Shown here one piece after another: positions 15,507 to 24,181 of a DNA stretch of 36,361 bases. The first letter of the stretch is position 1. The number at the start of each line of letters is the position of its first letter. This stretch comes from a virus. The notes beneath the pieces were generated by a model that was given only the letters and a program-made list of their open reading frames with translations, did no database searches and was not told where the DNA came from. The stretch lies in the IMG/VR virus record IMGVR_UViG_3300042549_005708, positions 1-36,361 of that record. One strand, written 5' to 3'. The position numbers were made by a program, and so were the translations under genes.

Positions 15507-16057
15507 CACACCACCCATGTGCGGTAGGGGTCCAGCAACCGGTCGGCAAAGCTGTGGGGCACGGTGGGCTTGTCGGTGCTGCCCTCGCGGTTGGCGTACA
15601 TGTCACCCACGGCCAGCAGCATCCACGCCTTCAGCGGGGCCGGCACGCTGGCCCGGCCTGCCGTGAAGTCCACCTCTACCGCGTTGACCTGGTCGCGCGT
15701 GGCAGGCCATGCCTTGCCATAGGCCGGCACCACGTAGCCCGGCGTGCTGGCCGTGTCCACCGTGTAGTCCTGCGGCGCCAGGGTTTGCAGCGCGCCGTTC
15801 GCGTCGATGTAGCGCACAGCGTCTACCGAAGCGAGGGGGCCGCGCACCAGCCGGATCGCATCAGGGAAGGCATCGAGCGTGAGGCGCCAGCTGGTGGTGG
15901 GCAGCGTGGTGTCCAGCCGGTCTTCGCAGCTCTCGCGCGCGGCGGTGATGTACAGCGCGATCAGCGCGTCTTCGGCCGAGTCCGTCACACGCAGGTGCTG
16001 CTTCGCTTCGGCCAGGGTTACAGGCTCGACGGGGGTGGTGATGCGGATGGGGTTCAT
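15506..16057 (-). CDS. Head-tail connector protein, gp6-like
   Basis: This 183-aa protein begins MNPIRITTPVEPVTLAEAKQ. The segment VTLAEAKQHLRVTDSAEDALIALYITAARESCEDRL is the diagnostic helical start of the phage gp6-like/YqbG connector family. The C-terminus contains LKAWMLLAVGDMYANRE. It forms the ring below the portal. It starts with a four-base overlap with the small gene upstream and ends overlapping the head closure gene. Confidence 0.9.
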   Translation of the reverse strand: MNPIRITTPVEPVTLAEAKQHLRVTDSAEDALIALYITAARESCEDRLDTTLPTTSWRLTLDAFPDAIRLVRGPLASVDAVRYIDANGALQTLAPQDYTVDTASTPGYVVPAYGKAWPATRDQVNAVEVDFTAGRASVPAPLKAWMLLAVGDMYANREGSTDKPTVPHSFADRLLDPYRTWVV

Positions 16058-16209
16058 GGCCGTTTCGTGTTTTGCTGTGCGGGCCGCACGGTGTTGGGTG
16101 CCACAGGGCGCACCGTGGCAGGCGCAGCGCGCGTGTAGCCGTTGCCAGCGGGCGCACGGGCGTATACGGGCGCGCTGCCGCCGGGCTGGTTGAACAAAAG
16201 CAGCAGCAT
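16054..16209 (-). CDS. Small Pro/Ala-rich protein between head and connector genes
   Basis: This 51-aa protein begins MLLLLFNQPGGSAPVYA. The rest is rich in Pro, Ala, Thr and Arg, with a short repeated ATVRPVAPNTVRP-like pattern. Its stop overlaps the connector start (ATGA) and its ATG lies six bases after the upstream stop, so it fits the operon perfectly. Tiny genes of this type occur at this position in related prophages, but I can assign no function. Confidence 0.5.
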   Translation of the reverse strand: MLLLLFNQPGGSAPVYARAPAGNGYTRAAPATVRPVAPNTVRPAQQNTKRP

Positions 16210-16214
16210 GGCGA

Positions 16215-17657
16215 TCAGAGGTGGTAAGCCACCTGCACGTTGGTGATCGTGAAGCTGGGGGTGGTGCCGCCCAGCGTCCACACCGCGCGCCAGGTGCGCG
16301 GCAGTGGGCCGTTGACAGCGGCATTGGCCACGGCTGCCACACCGGGGTACACCTGCAGCACATACACGCCCGAGGCGGTGATGCTGGCCGTGGCAGCACC
16401 CGGGATGTCATACCAGGTGGTGCCGCCATCAGCAGAGCCCTGCAGCTTGAAGACTGCTGTGGGCGACGTACCCGTGACCGCTCCGATGTTGAACGCCACC
16501 GTGGCGCCGCGCGCATTGAAGTTGGTCTGCGTGGCACCGTTGCCGGTGGTGGTCTTGGCACCCGTGTCGCCGGTGTTGACGTTGAAGTTACCGCGCAGCC
16601 GGTCCCAGGTGGCACCGTTGTAAGCAAGCTGCGCCGCGCCGACCTGCGTGATCGTGGGGTTCGCCAGGCCGTCAGCAGATGCGGCCGCTGTGGGGTAGCC
16701 GGAGACCGATACGGGCTGGGTGGCGGTGACCTGTGCAATCGGGATGGGCTCTGTGGCGTATGTGCCCGGAACCATCGTCCATGTCTGCGTGCCCGAGGTC
16801 CACGCCGTAGCCCGCACGCGAAACCATTTCATCGCGTTAACGGACAGTTCCCAAGCGTAAGCAGGGGCGGCACCCAGGACGCCTGTCGCCGTGTCTGGTG
16901 TGTTCACATTGGAGCGAGCGGCCTGCGTGCCAAACCAAGTGCCGTCGGTGCCGTTCGTCGAATCCAGCGATCCCTCAAAGATGCAATTCACGCCTGCAAA
17001 CGTGCCTTTGCAGTGAATCATCAGGTTGGAGAACCGCTCCGTATTCACAAATACCGTGCTGGTGGCCGATGTGATGTTGCCCACGGTCGGCGCGTAGCTG
17101 GCGGGCTTGCTGGCCACCTTCAGCCGGCCCTCTTCATCCATCTTCAGGATGGTGTAGTCGTTGTTGTTCGCGGTGGGCAAATCGTCATCGGAACGAATCG
17201 CCAGCATCAGATTGCCGATGGCACCCGATACGTGCGGGCTGTCTTCCGCGTAGGCAGAAGCAGAGGTAATCGACACTGGCGAAGCACGCAGCCCTGCATC
17301 AGTCAGGCCCGTCGCCGCTGGGAAGTTGGAAACGGCCACCGGGCCTGCCAGCGTGGCGGTGATGTTCTCCAGCGCGGCCAGCGTGGCACCATCGAGCGCC
17401 ACCGTACCGGACACGGCCGAGGTGTTGATGGTGCGGCCCGCCAGCGTCTCCGCGGCGGCTTTGATGGCGCTGGCGGCTACCAGCAGCGCGGCAGCAGTGG
17501 CTTCGGTCGCTGCGCCCAAGGGCAGCGGCAGCGCTTCGGCCGTGACCGGCTGGGAAACGGGCAGGTTCGCCACATGGATCACCTGGCGCTCGGCGCCGCC
17601 GACGCCTGCGATGGTTTCGATCTTGGTGCCGGTACCGGGCAGGGTTACGTCGGGCAT
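16215..17657 (-). CDS. Putative head decoration/structural protein
   Basis: This 480-aa protein begins MPDVTLPGTGTKIETI. It has Ala-rich helical stretches (about 46-105) and then beta-rich domains. Repeats include VTATQPVSVSGYP, and the C-terminal module (GATVAFNIGAVTG, VFKLQGSADGGTTWYDI, TWRAVWTLGG) is a beta-sandwich of a kind seen in phage virion decoration. It lies among the capsid genes, between the small acidic protein and the connector, so a head surface or head-fibre role is likely. I recognise no precise family. No catalytic motif is visible. Confidence 0.55.
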   Translation of the reverse strand: MPDVTLPGTGTKIETIAGVGGAERQVIHVANLPVSQPVTAEALPLPLGAATEATAAALLVAASAIKAAAETLAGRTINTSAVSGTVALDGATLAALENITATLAGPVAVSNFPAATGLTDAGLRASPVSITSASAYAEDSPHVSGAIGNLMLAIRSDDDLPTANNNDYTILKMDEEGRLKVASKPASYAPTVGNITSATSTVFVNTERFSNLMIHCKGTFAGVNCIFEGSLDSTNGTDGTWFGTQAARSNVNTPDTATGVLGAAPAYAWELSVNAMKWFRVRATAWTSGTQTWTMVPGTYATEPIPIAQVTATQPVSVSGYPTAAASADGLANPTITQVGAAQLAYNGATWDRLRGNFNVNTGDTGAKTTTGNGATQTNFNARGATVAFNIGAVTGTSPTAVFKLQGSADGGTTWYDIPGAATASITASGVYVLQVYPGVAAVANAAVNGPLPRTWRAVWTLGGTTPSFTITNVQVAYHL

Positions 17658-17693
17658 GGTGTGCTCTCAGGTTGGGGGCGGTTCAGGCTTTGG

Positions 17694-17730
17694 CTTGCAC
17701 CCGCCAGCCGGGAGGACTGGCAGGTGCAAG
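17694..17730. other. Intergenic hairpin before the decoration gene
   Basis: CTTGCACC and GGTGCAAG (8 bp), followed after one mismatch by GCCAG/CTGGC (5 bp), form a stable hairpin in the 96-base gap between two capsid-region genes. No T-run follows on either strand, so it is more likely an RNA stability or processing structure than a terminator. Confidence 0.4.
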
Positions 17731-17753
17731 GCGAAGACGGATCAGGCAGGGGT

Positions 17754-18032
17754 TTAGTCGGCTGCAGCGCCGGTTGCTGCGCCGTCTGCAGTGTTTGGAT
17801 CGGCGGGATCGGCCGGGTCTGTGCCGCCTTCGTCCGCATCGGCCTTGTCGGCAGATTCGTCGGCAGCACCGGCGGCTGCAGCACCCTTGCGCGACTTGGC
17901 AGCCCAGCCTTCTTTGGTGGACACCTGGATCAGGTCTTTGTCATCGGTATCGATTTCCTGGCCCTTCTTGAACTCTTCAACGCGGACGCCCTGGTGTGCC
18001 CAGGAAAAGTCCTGCTTTGCAATCAGCTTCAT
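17754..18032 (-). CDS. Small capsid-region protein with acidic Ala-rich tail
   Basis: This 92-aa protein begins MKLIAKQDFSWAHQGVRVEEF, a compact beta-rich domain found in small genes beside phage capsid genes. From about residue 50 it becomes an Ala/Asp/Glu-rich low-complexity tail. I chose the ATG at 18032, which has GGAG six bases upstream. It lies just after the capsid gene and its terminator. It may assist head assembly or head-tail joining; the function is unassigned. Confidence 0.6.
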   Translation of the reverse strand: MKLIAKQDFSWAHQGVRVEEFKKGQEIDTDDKDLIQVSTKEGWAAKSRKGAAAAGAADESADKADADEGGTDPADPADPNTADGAATGAAAD

Positions 18033-18047
18033 GCTTTGCTCCAAAGC

Positions 18048-18070
18048 AAAAAGGCCACGCGGGCCTTTTT
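18048..18070 (-). terminator. Terminator after the major capsid gene
   Basis: AAAAAGGCC pairs with GGCCTTTTT (9 bp, 5-base loop). It has U-runs on both strands, so it could act in both directions. It lies 49 bases after the capsid stop and before the small acidic protein gene. It would produce a capsid-rich transcript. Confidence 0.65.
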
Positions 18071-18118
18071 GCGGGTTTGATGGGAGACCCCCGAAGGGGT
18101 CTGACGAATCGCCAGAGA

Positions 18119-19522
18119 TCAGGTGGTCGCGATCTTGAGCAGCTTGATGGCCTGCGTGTTGCGCACCTTGCCGCCCACGCGCTTGCGGGCGTAGAACTTC
18201 ACAAAGCCAGGCGTGGTGATTTCGTCGCGCGTCAGGCGCATGCCCACACGGTCGGCCACCAGGTAGCCTTCCTTGAAGTCACCGAACGCCAGGGGGAAGG
18301 CATTGGCCGCAACGATGGGCATGTCTTCCGCTTCGGTCACGGGGTAGCCCATGAAGATGTCCGGCTGCCCTGCAACCACGGCAGGCTGCCAGAGGTACGC
18401 GCCCGTGGTGTCTTTGTACTTGCGCAGCCCGGCAAGCAGCAGCTTGTTGGAAACCCAACGCGCATTGCGGCGGTAGCGGGCGCGCAGGCTGTACACGATG
18501 TCGTAGAACGTGTCCAGATTGGTCGGCAGTGCTGCTGCCTGGCCGGATGCGATGTACTGCAACACGCCATAGGCACGGGCCGAGTCTGCCGTTGCAACGG
18601 GGGTACCCGTCAAGAAGCCGGTGGGCTTCTTCACGCCGTTACCCGACACGAAGGCAGCGCCTTCGCCTTGGGCGATCGCTTCGCTCACGGAGTTGATCAG
18701 CCAGTCTTCCACATTGAAGAAGAGATCGTCCAGCGATTCTTCTGAGGCTTGCGGCTTGGCGCTGGCCATGCCAAACGTGGGCGCGCACTCCTGAATGTCA
18801 GGCGTGGTCGTCTGGTTGCGGGTGTCCGTTTCACCCATCCATTCAAACGTTGCACCGTTCACGTCGAACAGTTCTTTGTAGTCGGGCGTGCCAACGGTGA
18901 TGACCTGCGAGATCTCGCGGATCGGAGAGATATCGACCGACAGCCGATTGATGGCGCGCTCGATCTGCTCGGGCAGCGCAAAGCCGCCTGCCGACCCCGT
19001 GGTGGTGACCACCTGCGCGGCACGCTTGTCCAGGCCGCGCGACTTCAGCTCGGCTGCCTGCTTGGCTTCGAAAGCACGGCGGGCGTTGCTGGCGCGCTGC
19101 TGCACTTCGCCGTCATTGGGGTTGCGCACCCATTCCAGGAAGGCCGACTTGTATTCGGCTTCTTCTTCGGACTGGCGGGCTTCGCGGTCGCCGTGCATGG
19201 CGCCAGGGCGAGAGAGCTTCAGCTGGAGCTTTTCCAGGTGGCTCTTGGTTTCAGACATGGACGTGATGGCTTCATCCATCTTGGCGAGCTTGGCGTCCAG
19301 CTCGGCAGTGCCCTTGCCGGCCTTGATGGCTTCGATGCGGGCGTCGTTGGTTTTTTTGTACTCTTCGAAAGCAGTGGCGATCTTGTCGATTGCTTCGCTG
19401 ACGGTCTTGATGCTGGGGTCTTCGCGCTTTTCCAGCGCGGCAGCGCCGAAGCCCTCTGCCTTGGCAGAGAACGCGGCAAAGTGGGCGGCCATGGTGGCCA
19501 GCATGATCAGAGACTTCTTCAT
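18119..19522 (-). CDS. Major capsid protein, HK97 fold
   Basis: This 467-aa protein contains a long helical N-terminal region (about 30-170, a scaffold-like delta domain with coiled coil). The HK97-type core follows: TTTGSAGGFALPEQIERAI, ISPIREISQVI, FEWMGETDTR, SEESLDDLFFNVEDWLIN, then GNGVKKPTGFL, RRNARWVSN, GYPVTEAEDMP, LAFGDFKEGYLVADR. The prohead protease next to it presumably removes the N-terminal region. Unusually, residues 1-23 look like a signal peptide (MKKSLIMLATMAAHFAAFSA, then KAEG). Confidence 0.95.
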   Translation of the reverse strand: MKKSLIMLATMAAHFAAFSAKAEGFGAAALEKREDPSIKTVSEAIDKIATAFEEYKKTNDARIEAIKAGKGTAELDAKLAKMDEAITSMSETKSHLEKLQLKLSRPGAMHGDREARQSEEEAEYKSAFLEWVRNPNDGEVQQRASNARRAFEAKQAAELKSRGLDKRAAQVVTTTGSAGGFALPEQIERAINRLSVDISPIREISQVITVGTPDYKELFDVNGATFEWMGETDTRNQTTTPDIQECAPTFGMASAKPQASEESLDDLFFNVEDWLINSVSEAIAQGEGAAFVSGNGVKKPTGFLTGTPVATADSARAYGVLQYIASGQAAALPTNLDTFYDIVYSLRARYRRNARWVSNKLLLAGLRKYKDTTGAYLWQPAVVAGQPDIFMGYPVTEAEDMPIVAANAFPLAFGDFKEGYLVADRVGMRLTRDEITTPGFVKFYARKRVGGKVRNTQAIKLLKIATT

Positions 19523-19534
19523 GGTGGTGTGCTT

Positions 19535-20239
19535 TCAGTGGGTGAGGGAGTCCAGCAGCCGTTGGGCTGCCTTGAGGGCTTTGGCGGTCGAATCCGCGGA
19601 ATCACTCCGCTCTTCTCCCATCCGCATGACGCGCGACACATAGGCCGTCGCTTCGCTTTTGCTGAAGCCTGCATCGCGCAGGATTCGCTCGGCATCTTTG
19701 GGGGTGGCCAGGTCGGTGGCCGACTTGACGTTGGTGACGCGCGCCTTCTGGTTGGCCGGAAACGTGACCATGGAGACTTCCCACAGGTCTATCTCCGTCA
19801 GCGTGCGCACGTCAGTGTCGCGGTCGTAGGCCCATTGCTTGGCAATGAAGCCGATAGACAGGCCGGTGAGCGCACCCAGCTTGAGCAGCGCGTAGGCTTC
19901 TTTGCCCTGCACCGTTTCAAGCGCCAGCTGGCCCTTGATCAGCAGGCCCGTGCCGTCTTCGCGCATCTCTGTCCAGATGCCAATGGGCTGCGATGGGTCG
20001 TGCTGCCACAGCATGGCGGGCATGGTGCCGGCTGCCTTGTGCTCGGCCAGGGTGGCCTTGAAGGCGCCGGACGCGATCACGTCGTCATAGTTATCGCGCA
20101 CGCCGAACACGCTGCCGTAGCCTTCGATGGAGCCGTCCTCGCCCACAGCCTTGATGCTCAGGCTGTAGGCGCGCGTTTCACGGCCGCCAGTGGAGCGGTC
20201 CTTGCGCTCAAGGCGCTGGGGGGTCAGTTTCTTCGTCAT
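19535..20239 (-). CDS. HK97-family prohead protease
   Basis: This 234-aa serine protease of the prohead maturation family cleaves the capsid N-terminal scaffold region and itself during head assembly. The motifs are SIEGYGSVFG (37-46), His80 in MLWQHDPSQPIG, Ser128 in TGLSIGF and Glu154 in DLWEVSMVTFPAN, giving the likely catalytic triad. A C-terminal helical tail follows. It overlaps the end of the portal gene by 32 bases. The capsid gene starts 12 bases after its stop. Confidence 0.93.
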   Translation of the reverse strand: MTKKLTPQRLERKDRSTGGRETRAYSLSIKAVGEDGSIEGYGSVFGVRDNYDDVIASGAFKATLAEHKAAGTMPAMLWQHDPSQPIGIWTEMREDGTGLLIKGQLALETVQGKEAYALLKLGALTGLSIGFIAKQWAYDRDTDVRTLTEIDLWEVSMVTFPANQKARVTNVKSATDLATPKDAERILRDAGFSKSEATAYVSRVMRMGEERSDSADSTAKALKAAQRLLDSLTH

Positions 20240-21434
20240 CGCTTGTACCTTTGGAGCCGTTGCTCATGTTCAGGGGGGTGAGGGGAACGTCCAGGCCAGG
20301 CAGCGGGTCGCGGCCTTCTTCCTCGCGCAGTTCATTGCGGGTGTAGATGCCCAGCTCGGCCATCGTGCGAATCCACTGCGCGCGGTCTTTGATCGCCCCC
20401 ATGCGCATGTATCGCGTGTCGAAGGTGCCGAACAGCGGGCCGCTGCCGTCGAGCAGGGTTTCGTCAATGCGCTGCGTCCAGGCCTTGTGCCAAGGCATCA
20501 GGCAATGGATCAGGTGAGCGCTGAAGAACGCCTCGGAGCTGGCGAAGGTGGCGCTTTTGTCGGAGTGGCCGATCATGATCGGGAAGACCCCAAACACCCG
20601 GCAGATTTCCTCGATCTGCAGACGGCGCGTCTCGACGTGCTGGGCGTCCACTCCCGTCATGGCGGTGCTGATCCACTTCGCTGCGCGGTCAAGAATCAGC
20701 GGCTCGCCAAAGCGAGCAAGACCCGCCTTCTTCTTCACCCAGGTGCTCAGACGCGTGTGCTGCTCTTCCGTCAGGCTGCCGTCTACGCTGTAGACGCCGC
20801 TTGGCCTGAGCGAGTTGTTGTGCATTGCCGACTGGCTCTTCTCGGTGGCCATCGCCAGCCCGATGGCGCTTGCTGCCAGCCGCACCGCAGACAGTGTCTT
20901 GTACATGTCCCACTGCAAGCCGTTGAGCAGGAAGACATCGTCAGGCCCGAACACCCCCACGGTGCCCCATTCGTCGCGCACGGTGTACCGCACCTCGTAG
21001 CGACTGACGCGATCCTCTTGCCAGCTGCCCGGCTCTACGGGGATCAGCTCTTGCACCCTGCCGTTTGCGCCGCGCACCTTGATGCTGAGCCCTTTGCCCG
21101 CCAGGCAGGCGTGCAATGTCATCATCTTTCGCCACTCAAGCGAGGTCTGCCATTCGTTGGGGCGGCGGTTGAGCAGCCGGTACTCAGGGATGTTGGTTGC
21201 CCGCTGCTTTCGTCCGTCCGGCAGCTCACGCATGACATGCAAGTCAGGGGTGGAGCACCCTTCGGAGATGACCTTGACGCAAGCGAGTACGGTGGACACC
21301 TGCAGCGCGGTTTTCGCGCTGACGTGCACGCCTGCGATGCCGGAGCTGGTGCCACCGTCGTCGATCAGACCGATGATCTGGTCGTAAGTCAGCTCGGCTG
21401 CTTTGCGGCCAAAGATGCGGTCGAGGAGTTTCAC
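20208..21434 (-). CDS. Portal protein, HK97-type
   Basis: In this 408-aa protein the HK97-type portal layout is clear: VSTVLACVKVISEGCS, LLNRRPNEWQTSLEWRKMM, WDMYKTLSAVRLAASAIG, VFGVFPIMIGHSDKSATFASSEA, then a C-terminal NELREEEGRDPLPGLD. It forms the dodecameric DNA gate of the head. The start is a GTG at 21434 that overlaps the terminase stop as GTGA. This start gives the normal N-terminus VKLLDRIFGR. Confidence 0.92.
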   Translation of the reverse strand: MKLLDRIFGRKAAELTYDQIIGLIDDGGTSSGIAGVHVSAKTALQVSTVLACVKVISEGCSTPDLHVMRELPDGRKQRATNIPEYRLLNRRPNEWQTSLEWRKMMTLHACLAGKGLSIKVRGANGRVQELIPVEPGSWQEDRVSRYEVRYTVRDEWGTVGVFGPDDVFLLNGLQWDMYKTLSAVRLAASAIGLAMATEKSQSAMHNNSLRPSGVYSVDGSLTEEQHTRLSTWVKKKAGLARFGEPLILDRAAKWISTAMTGVDAQHVETRRLQIEEICRVFGVFPIMIGHSDKSATFASSEAFFSAHLIHCLMPWHKAWTQRIDETLLDGSGPLFGTFDTRYMRMGAIKDRAQWIRTMAELGIYTRNELREEEGRDPLPGLDVPLTPLNMSNGSKGTSDDEETDPPAP

Positions 21435-23107
21435 GTCGTTTCCCAAAATGAGGTTTCGGTGCGCTCGTTGGAAAGCGCTCGGCCCAGTGCCATCAGCATG
21501 GCCATGGGGCCGTCGATCTTGTTTTCGGGCCGCTCTTTCACCGGGGCCATCAGCTCGTTGAACTTGCTTTGCTTCACGACCAGGTTGCTGACCATCCAGC
21601 CCATCACCGGGTTGCCTTCGTGCTGCAGCTTGCCCTCGCGCACCATGTTCTCCACCTGGATCAGGGCCGGGGTAAAGAACACCGCGCGCTGCGATATCTC
21701 CACCAGTGGCAGGCCCTCTTCGATCAGCTTGCCGGCGAAGTACATCGACAGGGCCGGGTCGAAGGCAATCTCTTGCACTGCGAAGCGGCGGCAGTAGGTG
21801 CGCATGTCGTCGGCCACTACATCGAAGTCGGTCAGGTCGCCGTCTGTCACCACCACGTAGCCCTGGCGCGCCCAACCTGCCAGGTGGGCGTTGCCGCTTT
21901 CTTGAATAGCCAACTCGTTCAAGTACAGACGTGTGCACACGCCCCACTTGCCGGTGGCGTCGTCCTGCCAGGCCAGAGCCAGCGCTGCAAAGTCTTTCTT
22001 CTGCGCGAGATCGAGGCCCATGTACACCTTGGCGCCATCTGGTATCGACTCGATACCGGCTGCAGCCGAGCCACAGCGCTCCCAGGCCCGCATGTCCATC
22101 CATGGGCTTTCACCCGACACCCACACGTTCAGCCGCTTCGTGAGGAAGTTGCTGAGCGCGCTGGGCATGGCCTGCGCCTTGCTGGCCTGCGCCATCAGCT
22201 CATCGAGCTGGACCGACTTGCCCAGGTTCGGGTTGGCCTTGATCCACACGGCCGGGTCGAAGTGATCGTCGCCATCGTCCAGCGTGTAGATGATCCCGAA
22301 CACGCGCTCGTCCTGCACCACACGGTCCAGGATCTTGGTGACGTGCGTGCGCCGTTCGTAGCAGATGCCGCTGCGGTCGGTGCCGGCCGTCGTGATGGTC
22401 CACAGCAGCGACTGCTCGCGGGCGCCCCGGGCGCTGTCAATCACGTCATACACCGCCCGGGTCTTGTGGGCGTGCAGCTCATCGAGCAGCGCAAAGTGAA
22501 CGTTCAGGCCGTCCAGCGTACTGCCCTCGGCAGCCAGCGGCGCGGCCTTGCTGCTGGTGTGCGCCACCGTCAGGCTGTGCTGCATGATCGCCACGCCCAG
22601 GTGGGTGCGCAGGCCGGGCGAGCGCTCGGCCATGGCCTTAGCGTCATCGAACACGATGCGCGCCTGGTCGCGGGTGGTGGCAGCCGTGTAGCACTCGGCC
22701 CCGTGCTCGCCGTCTGCGGTCAGCATGTACAGCAGCAGGGCCGAGCCCTTGGCCGACTTGCCGTTTTTGCGGGCCTCTTCCTCGTACGCCTCCAGGAACC
22801 GGCGCAGCCGGGTCTCGTGGTGCACCCAGCCGTATACCGTGGTGAGGATGAAGCACTGCCAGGGCTCCAGCTCCAGCCGCTTACCGTCGCGCGCCCACTT
22901 GCCCTTGATGTGCGGCAGCAGCTCGGCAAAGGCGCAGGGCCGCGCGGCGCGGTCGGCGTCAAATATCCATGGCCATTCGTCGCTGACCGGGCGGGCCAAG
23001 TCATCAGCCTGCCGCTGCACCGCAAGGCGCGTCCATTTGCAGGTCGGAATGGCCCCGTTGAGCACATCGCGCATGTACTGCTGCGCGCGCTCAACGTATT
23101 CGTTCAT
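21431..23107 (-). CDS. Terminase large subunit
   Basis: This 558-aa protein is the ATP-driven packaging motor and genome-cutting nuclease. Walker A is EARKNGKS (111-118), Walker B is FALLDE (205-210), and a coupling TITTAGTDRSG follows at 236-246. The nuclease domain has MGLDLAQKKDF (362-372, metal-binding Asp365) and a further acidic region, EIAFDP, near residue 440. It belongs to the HK97-type TerL family (Terminase_1). It lies five bases after the small subunit gene and overlaps the portal start. Confidence 0.95.
   Translation of the reverse strand: MNEYVERAQQYMRDVLNGAIPTCKWTRLAVQRQADDLARPVSDEWPWIFDADRAARPCAFAELLPHIKGKWARDGKRLELEPWQCFILTTVYGWVHHETRLRRFLEAYEEEARKNGKSAKGSALLLYMLTADGEHGAECYTAATTRDQARIVFDDAKAMAERSPGLRTHLGVAIMQHSLTVAHTSSKAAPLAAEGSTLDGLNVHFALLDELHAHKTRAVYDVIDSARGAREQSLLWTITTAGTDRSGICYERRTHVTKILDRVVQDERVFGIIYTLDDGDDHFDPAVWIKANPNLGKSVQLDELMAQASKAQAMPSALSNFLTKRLNVWVSGESPWMDMRAWERCGSAAAGIESIPDGAKVYMGLDLAQKKDFAALALAWQDDATGKWGVCTRLYLNELAIQESGNAHLAGWARQGYVVVTDGDLTDFDVVADDMRTYCRRFAVQEIAFDPALSMYFAGKLIEEGLPLVEISQRAVFFTPALIQVENMVREGKLQHEGNPVMGWMVSNLVVKQSKFNELMAPVKERPENKIDGPMAMLMALGRALSNERTETSFWETT
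21922..21939. repeat. Dispersed palindrome, copy F
   Basis: AGTACAGACGTGTGCACA matches the reference 18-mer at 15 of 18 positions, including the whole right arm. It lies inside the large terminase gene. Confidence 0.45.
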
Positions 23108-23112
23108 GGTGG

Positions 23113-23676
23113 CTATCTGTTGGGGTTGGTGAACATGGCGAAGCCCACGGGCTGCGTCTCTGGCTTGGGGTCGATTCCTGGCAGCGTGGGCTGCACGTAG
23201 TTGCTGGCCTGCACCCGGCCGCGTGCCGCAGGGCTGAGGCCGAAGTGCATCAGGTAGCGGTTGAGCTGCTCGCGGTGCTTGCCGATCAGCTGCACGATCA
23301 CGCTTTGCTGCGCGTAGCCCGAGGGCGTCACGGAATAGCTGGCCTTGTAGACGGCGTCGGCGTAGTCGCTGCCTTCATCCACCAAGCGGGCCACCTGCCC
23401 GTTGAATGCCGTCTCCAGCTCGGCCAGCCGGCCGGCTGCCTGGCAGTACAGCGCCAGCGCCGCGCGATCCAGGCCGCTGATCAGCCCGAGGTCTTCAAGC
23501 AGCGGAGTGATCCGCTTCCATTCCTTCTTCGCCTCGACCCCGAGGTGCTTGGGCGGGCTGGGGATCTCAATGCGGGGGTTCACCCCGGCCGCCAGGTCGA
23601 GCGGGCGCTTTCCCGCGTTCCCTTCCAGCACCCGCAGGGCCACAGGCTTGGGCAGCGGTCCGCGTGATCCAGTCAT
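23113..23676 (-). CDS. Terminase small subunit, P27 family
   Basis: This 187-aa protein begins MTGSRGPLPKPVALRVLEGN, the signature opening of P27-type small terminase subunits. The family segment RIEIPSPPKHLGVEAKKEWKR follows. It recognises the packaging site and delivers DNA to TerL. I chose the ATG at 23676, which has an AAAGGA Shine-Dalgarno; longer in-frame extensions lack one and have atypical composition. It is five bases from TerL. Confidence 0.92.
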   Translation of the reverse strand: MTGSRGPLPKPVALRVLEGNAGKRPLDLAAGVNPRIEIPSPPKHLGVEAKKEWKRITPLLEDLGLISGLDRAALALYCQAAGRLAELETAFNGQVARLVDEGSDYADAVYKASYSVTPSGYAQQSVIVQLIGKHREQLNRYLMHFGLSPAARGRVQASNYVQPTLPGIDPKPETQPVGFAMFTNPNR

Positions 23677-23806
23677 TTCCGTTTTCCTTTCATCCCCCCA
23701 GGGGAGTACCCCCCCACCCAAAACCCGCGCACACAAAAATTTGAGGAACCGGTCGGTTTCCAATGTGAGGGCGGCAGACTTTGAAGTCCCCCTCCCCCTG
23801 GCCGCG
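23677..23806. other. Gap between HNH and terminase genes; candidate packaging-site region
   Basis: This 130-base stretch holds the small terminase ribosome binding site and unusual C-rich runs (around 23690-23722 and 23788-23803) with an AT-rich island (ACAAAAATTTGAGG). In HK97-like phages the cohesive-end site lies between the HNH and small terminase genes. I cannot identify the actual cos sequence. Confidence 0.35.
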
Positions 23807-24181
23807 TCAGGGCTCGCGGTAGCCAGCCCAGCTGCGCCGCACACCTCGCGCCGACTCGGCTTTGGTCTTCACCGCGTGGCAGGGCTCACACAGCGCCTGC
23901 TCGTTCGTCGTGTCGTCGGGACCACCTTCAGCCAGCGGGATGCGGTGATCGCGCACGGTGGCCAGCGTCACTCGGCCCAGGCGTTCGCACTCTTCGCACA
24001 GCGGCTTGCGTGTGAAGAGGTCGGTGCGCATGGCCTGCAGCCTTCGGCCAGTGATCCGTTTCGTTTCGTTGACGGGTTTGGCCCAGGCTTTCTTTGGATG
24101 CTTGGGGCAGCGGCCCGAGCCATCCCGCACCAGCACGCCGCAGCCTGGGTGACTGCAGGGGCGTGGGGCGGCTTGAGTCAT
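23807..24181 (-). CDS. HNH endonuclease associated with packaging
   Basis: This 124-aa protein has an N-terminal Cys/His cluster (CSHPGCG, CPKH). The HNH core follows: CEEC (62-65), TVRDHRIPLAEGG (75-87, DH at 78-79), TNEQALCEPCHAVKT (92-106). The two CxxC pairs bind structural zinc. Next to terminase genes, such proteins act with TerL in cleaving cos DNA in HK97-type phages. No clear Shine-Dalgarno precedes the ATG. Confidence 0.9.
   Translation of the reverse strand: MTQAAPRPCSHPGCGVLVRDGSGRCPKHPKKAWAKPVNETKRITGRRLQAMRTDLFTRKPLCEECERLGRVTLATVRDHRIPLAEGGPDDTTNEQALCEPCHAVKTKAESARGVRRSWAGYREP

Noticed and set aside
22082-22099. An operator-like ATCCATGGGCTT in the terminase gene
   Set aside because: It matches the operator at 11 of 13 positions but lies inside coding sequence for SPWMDM, with no promoter or neighbour to regulate, so it is probably chance.
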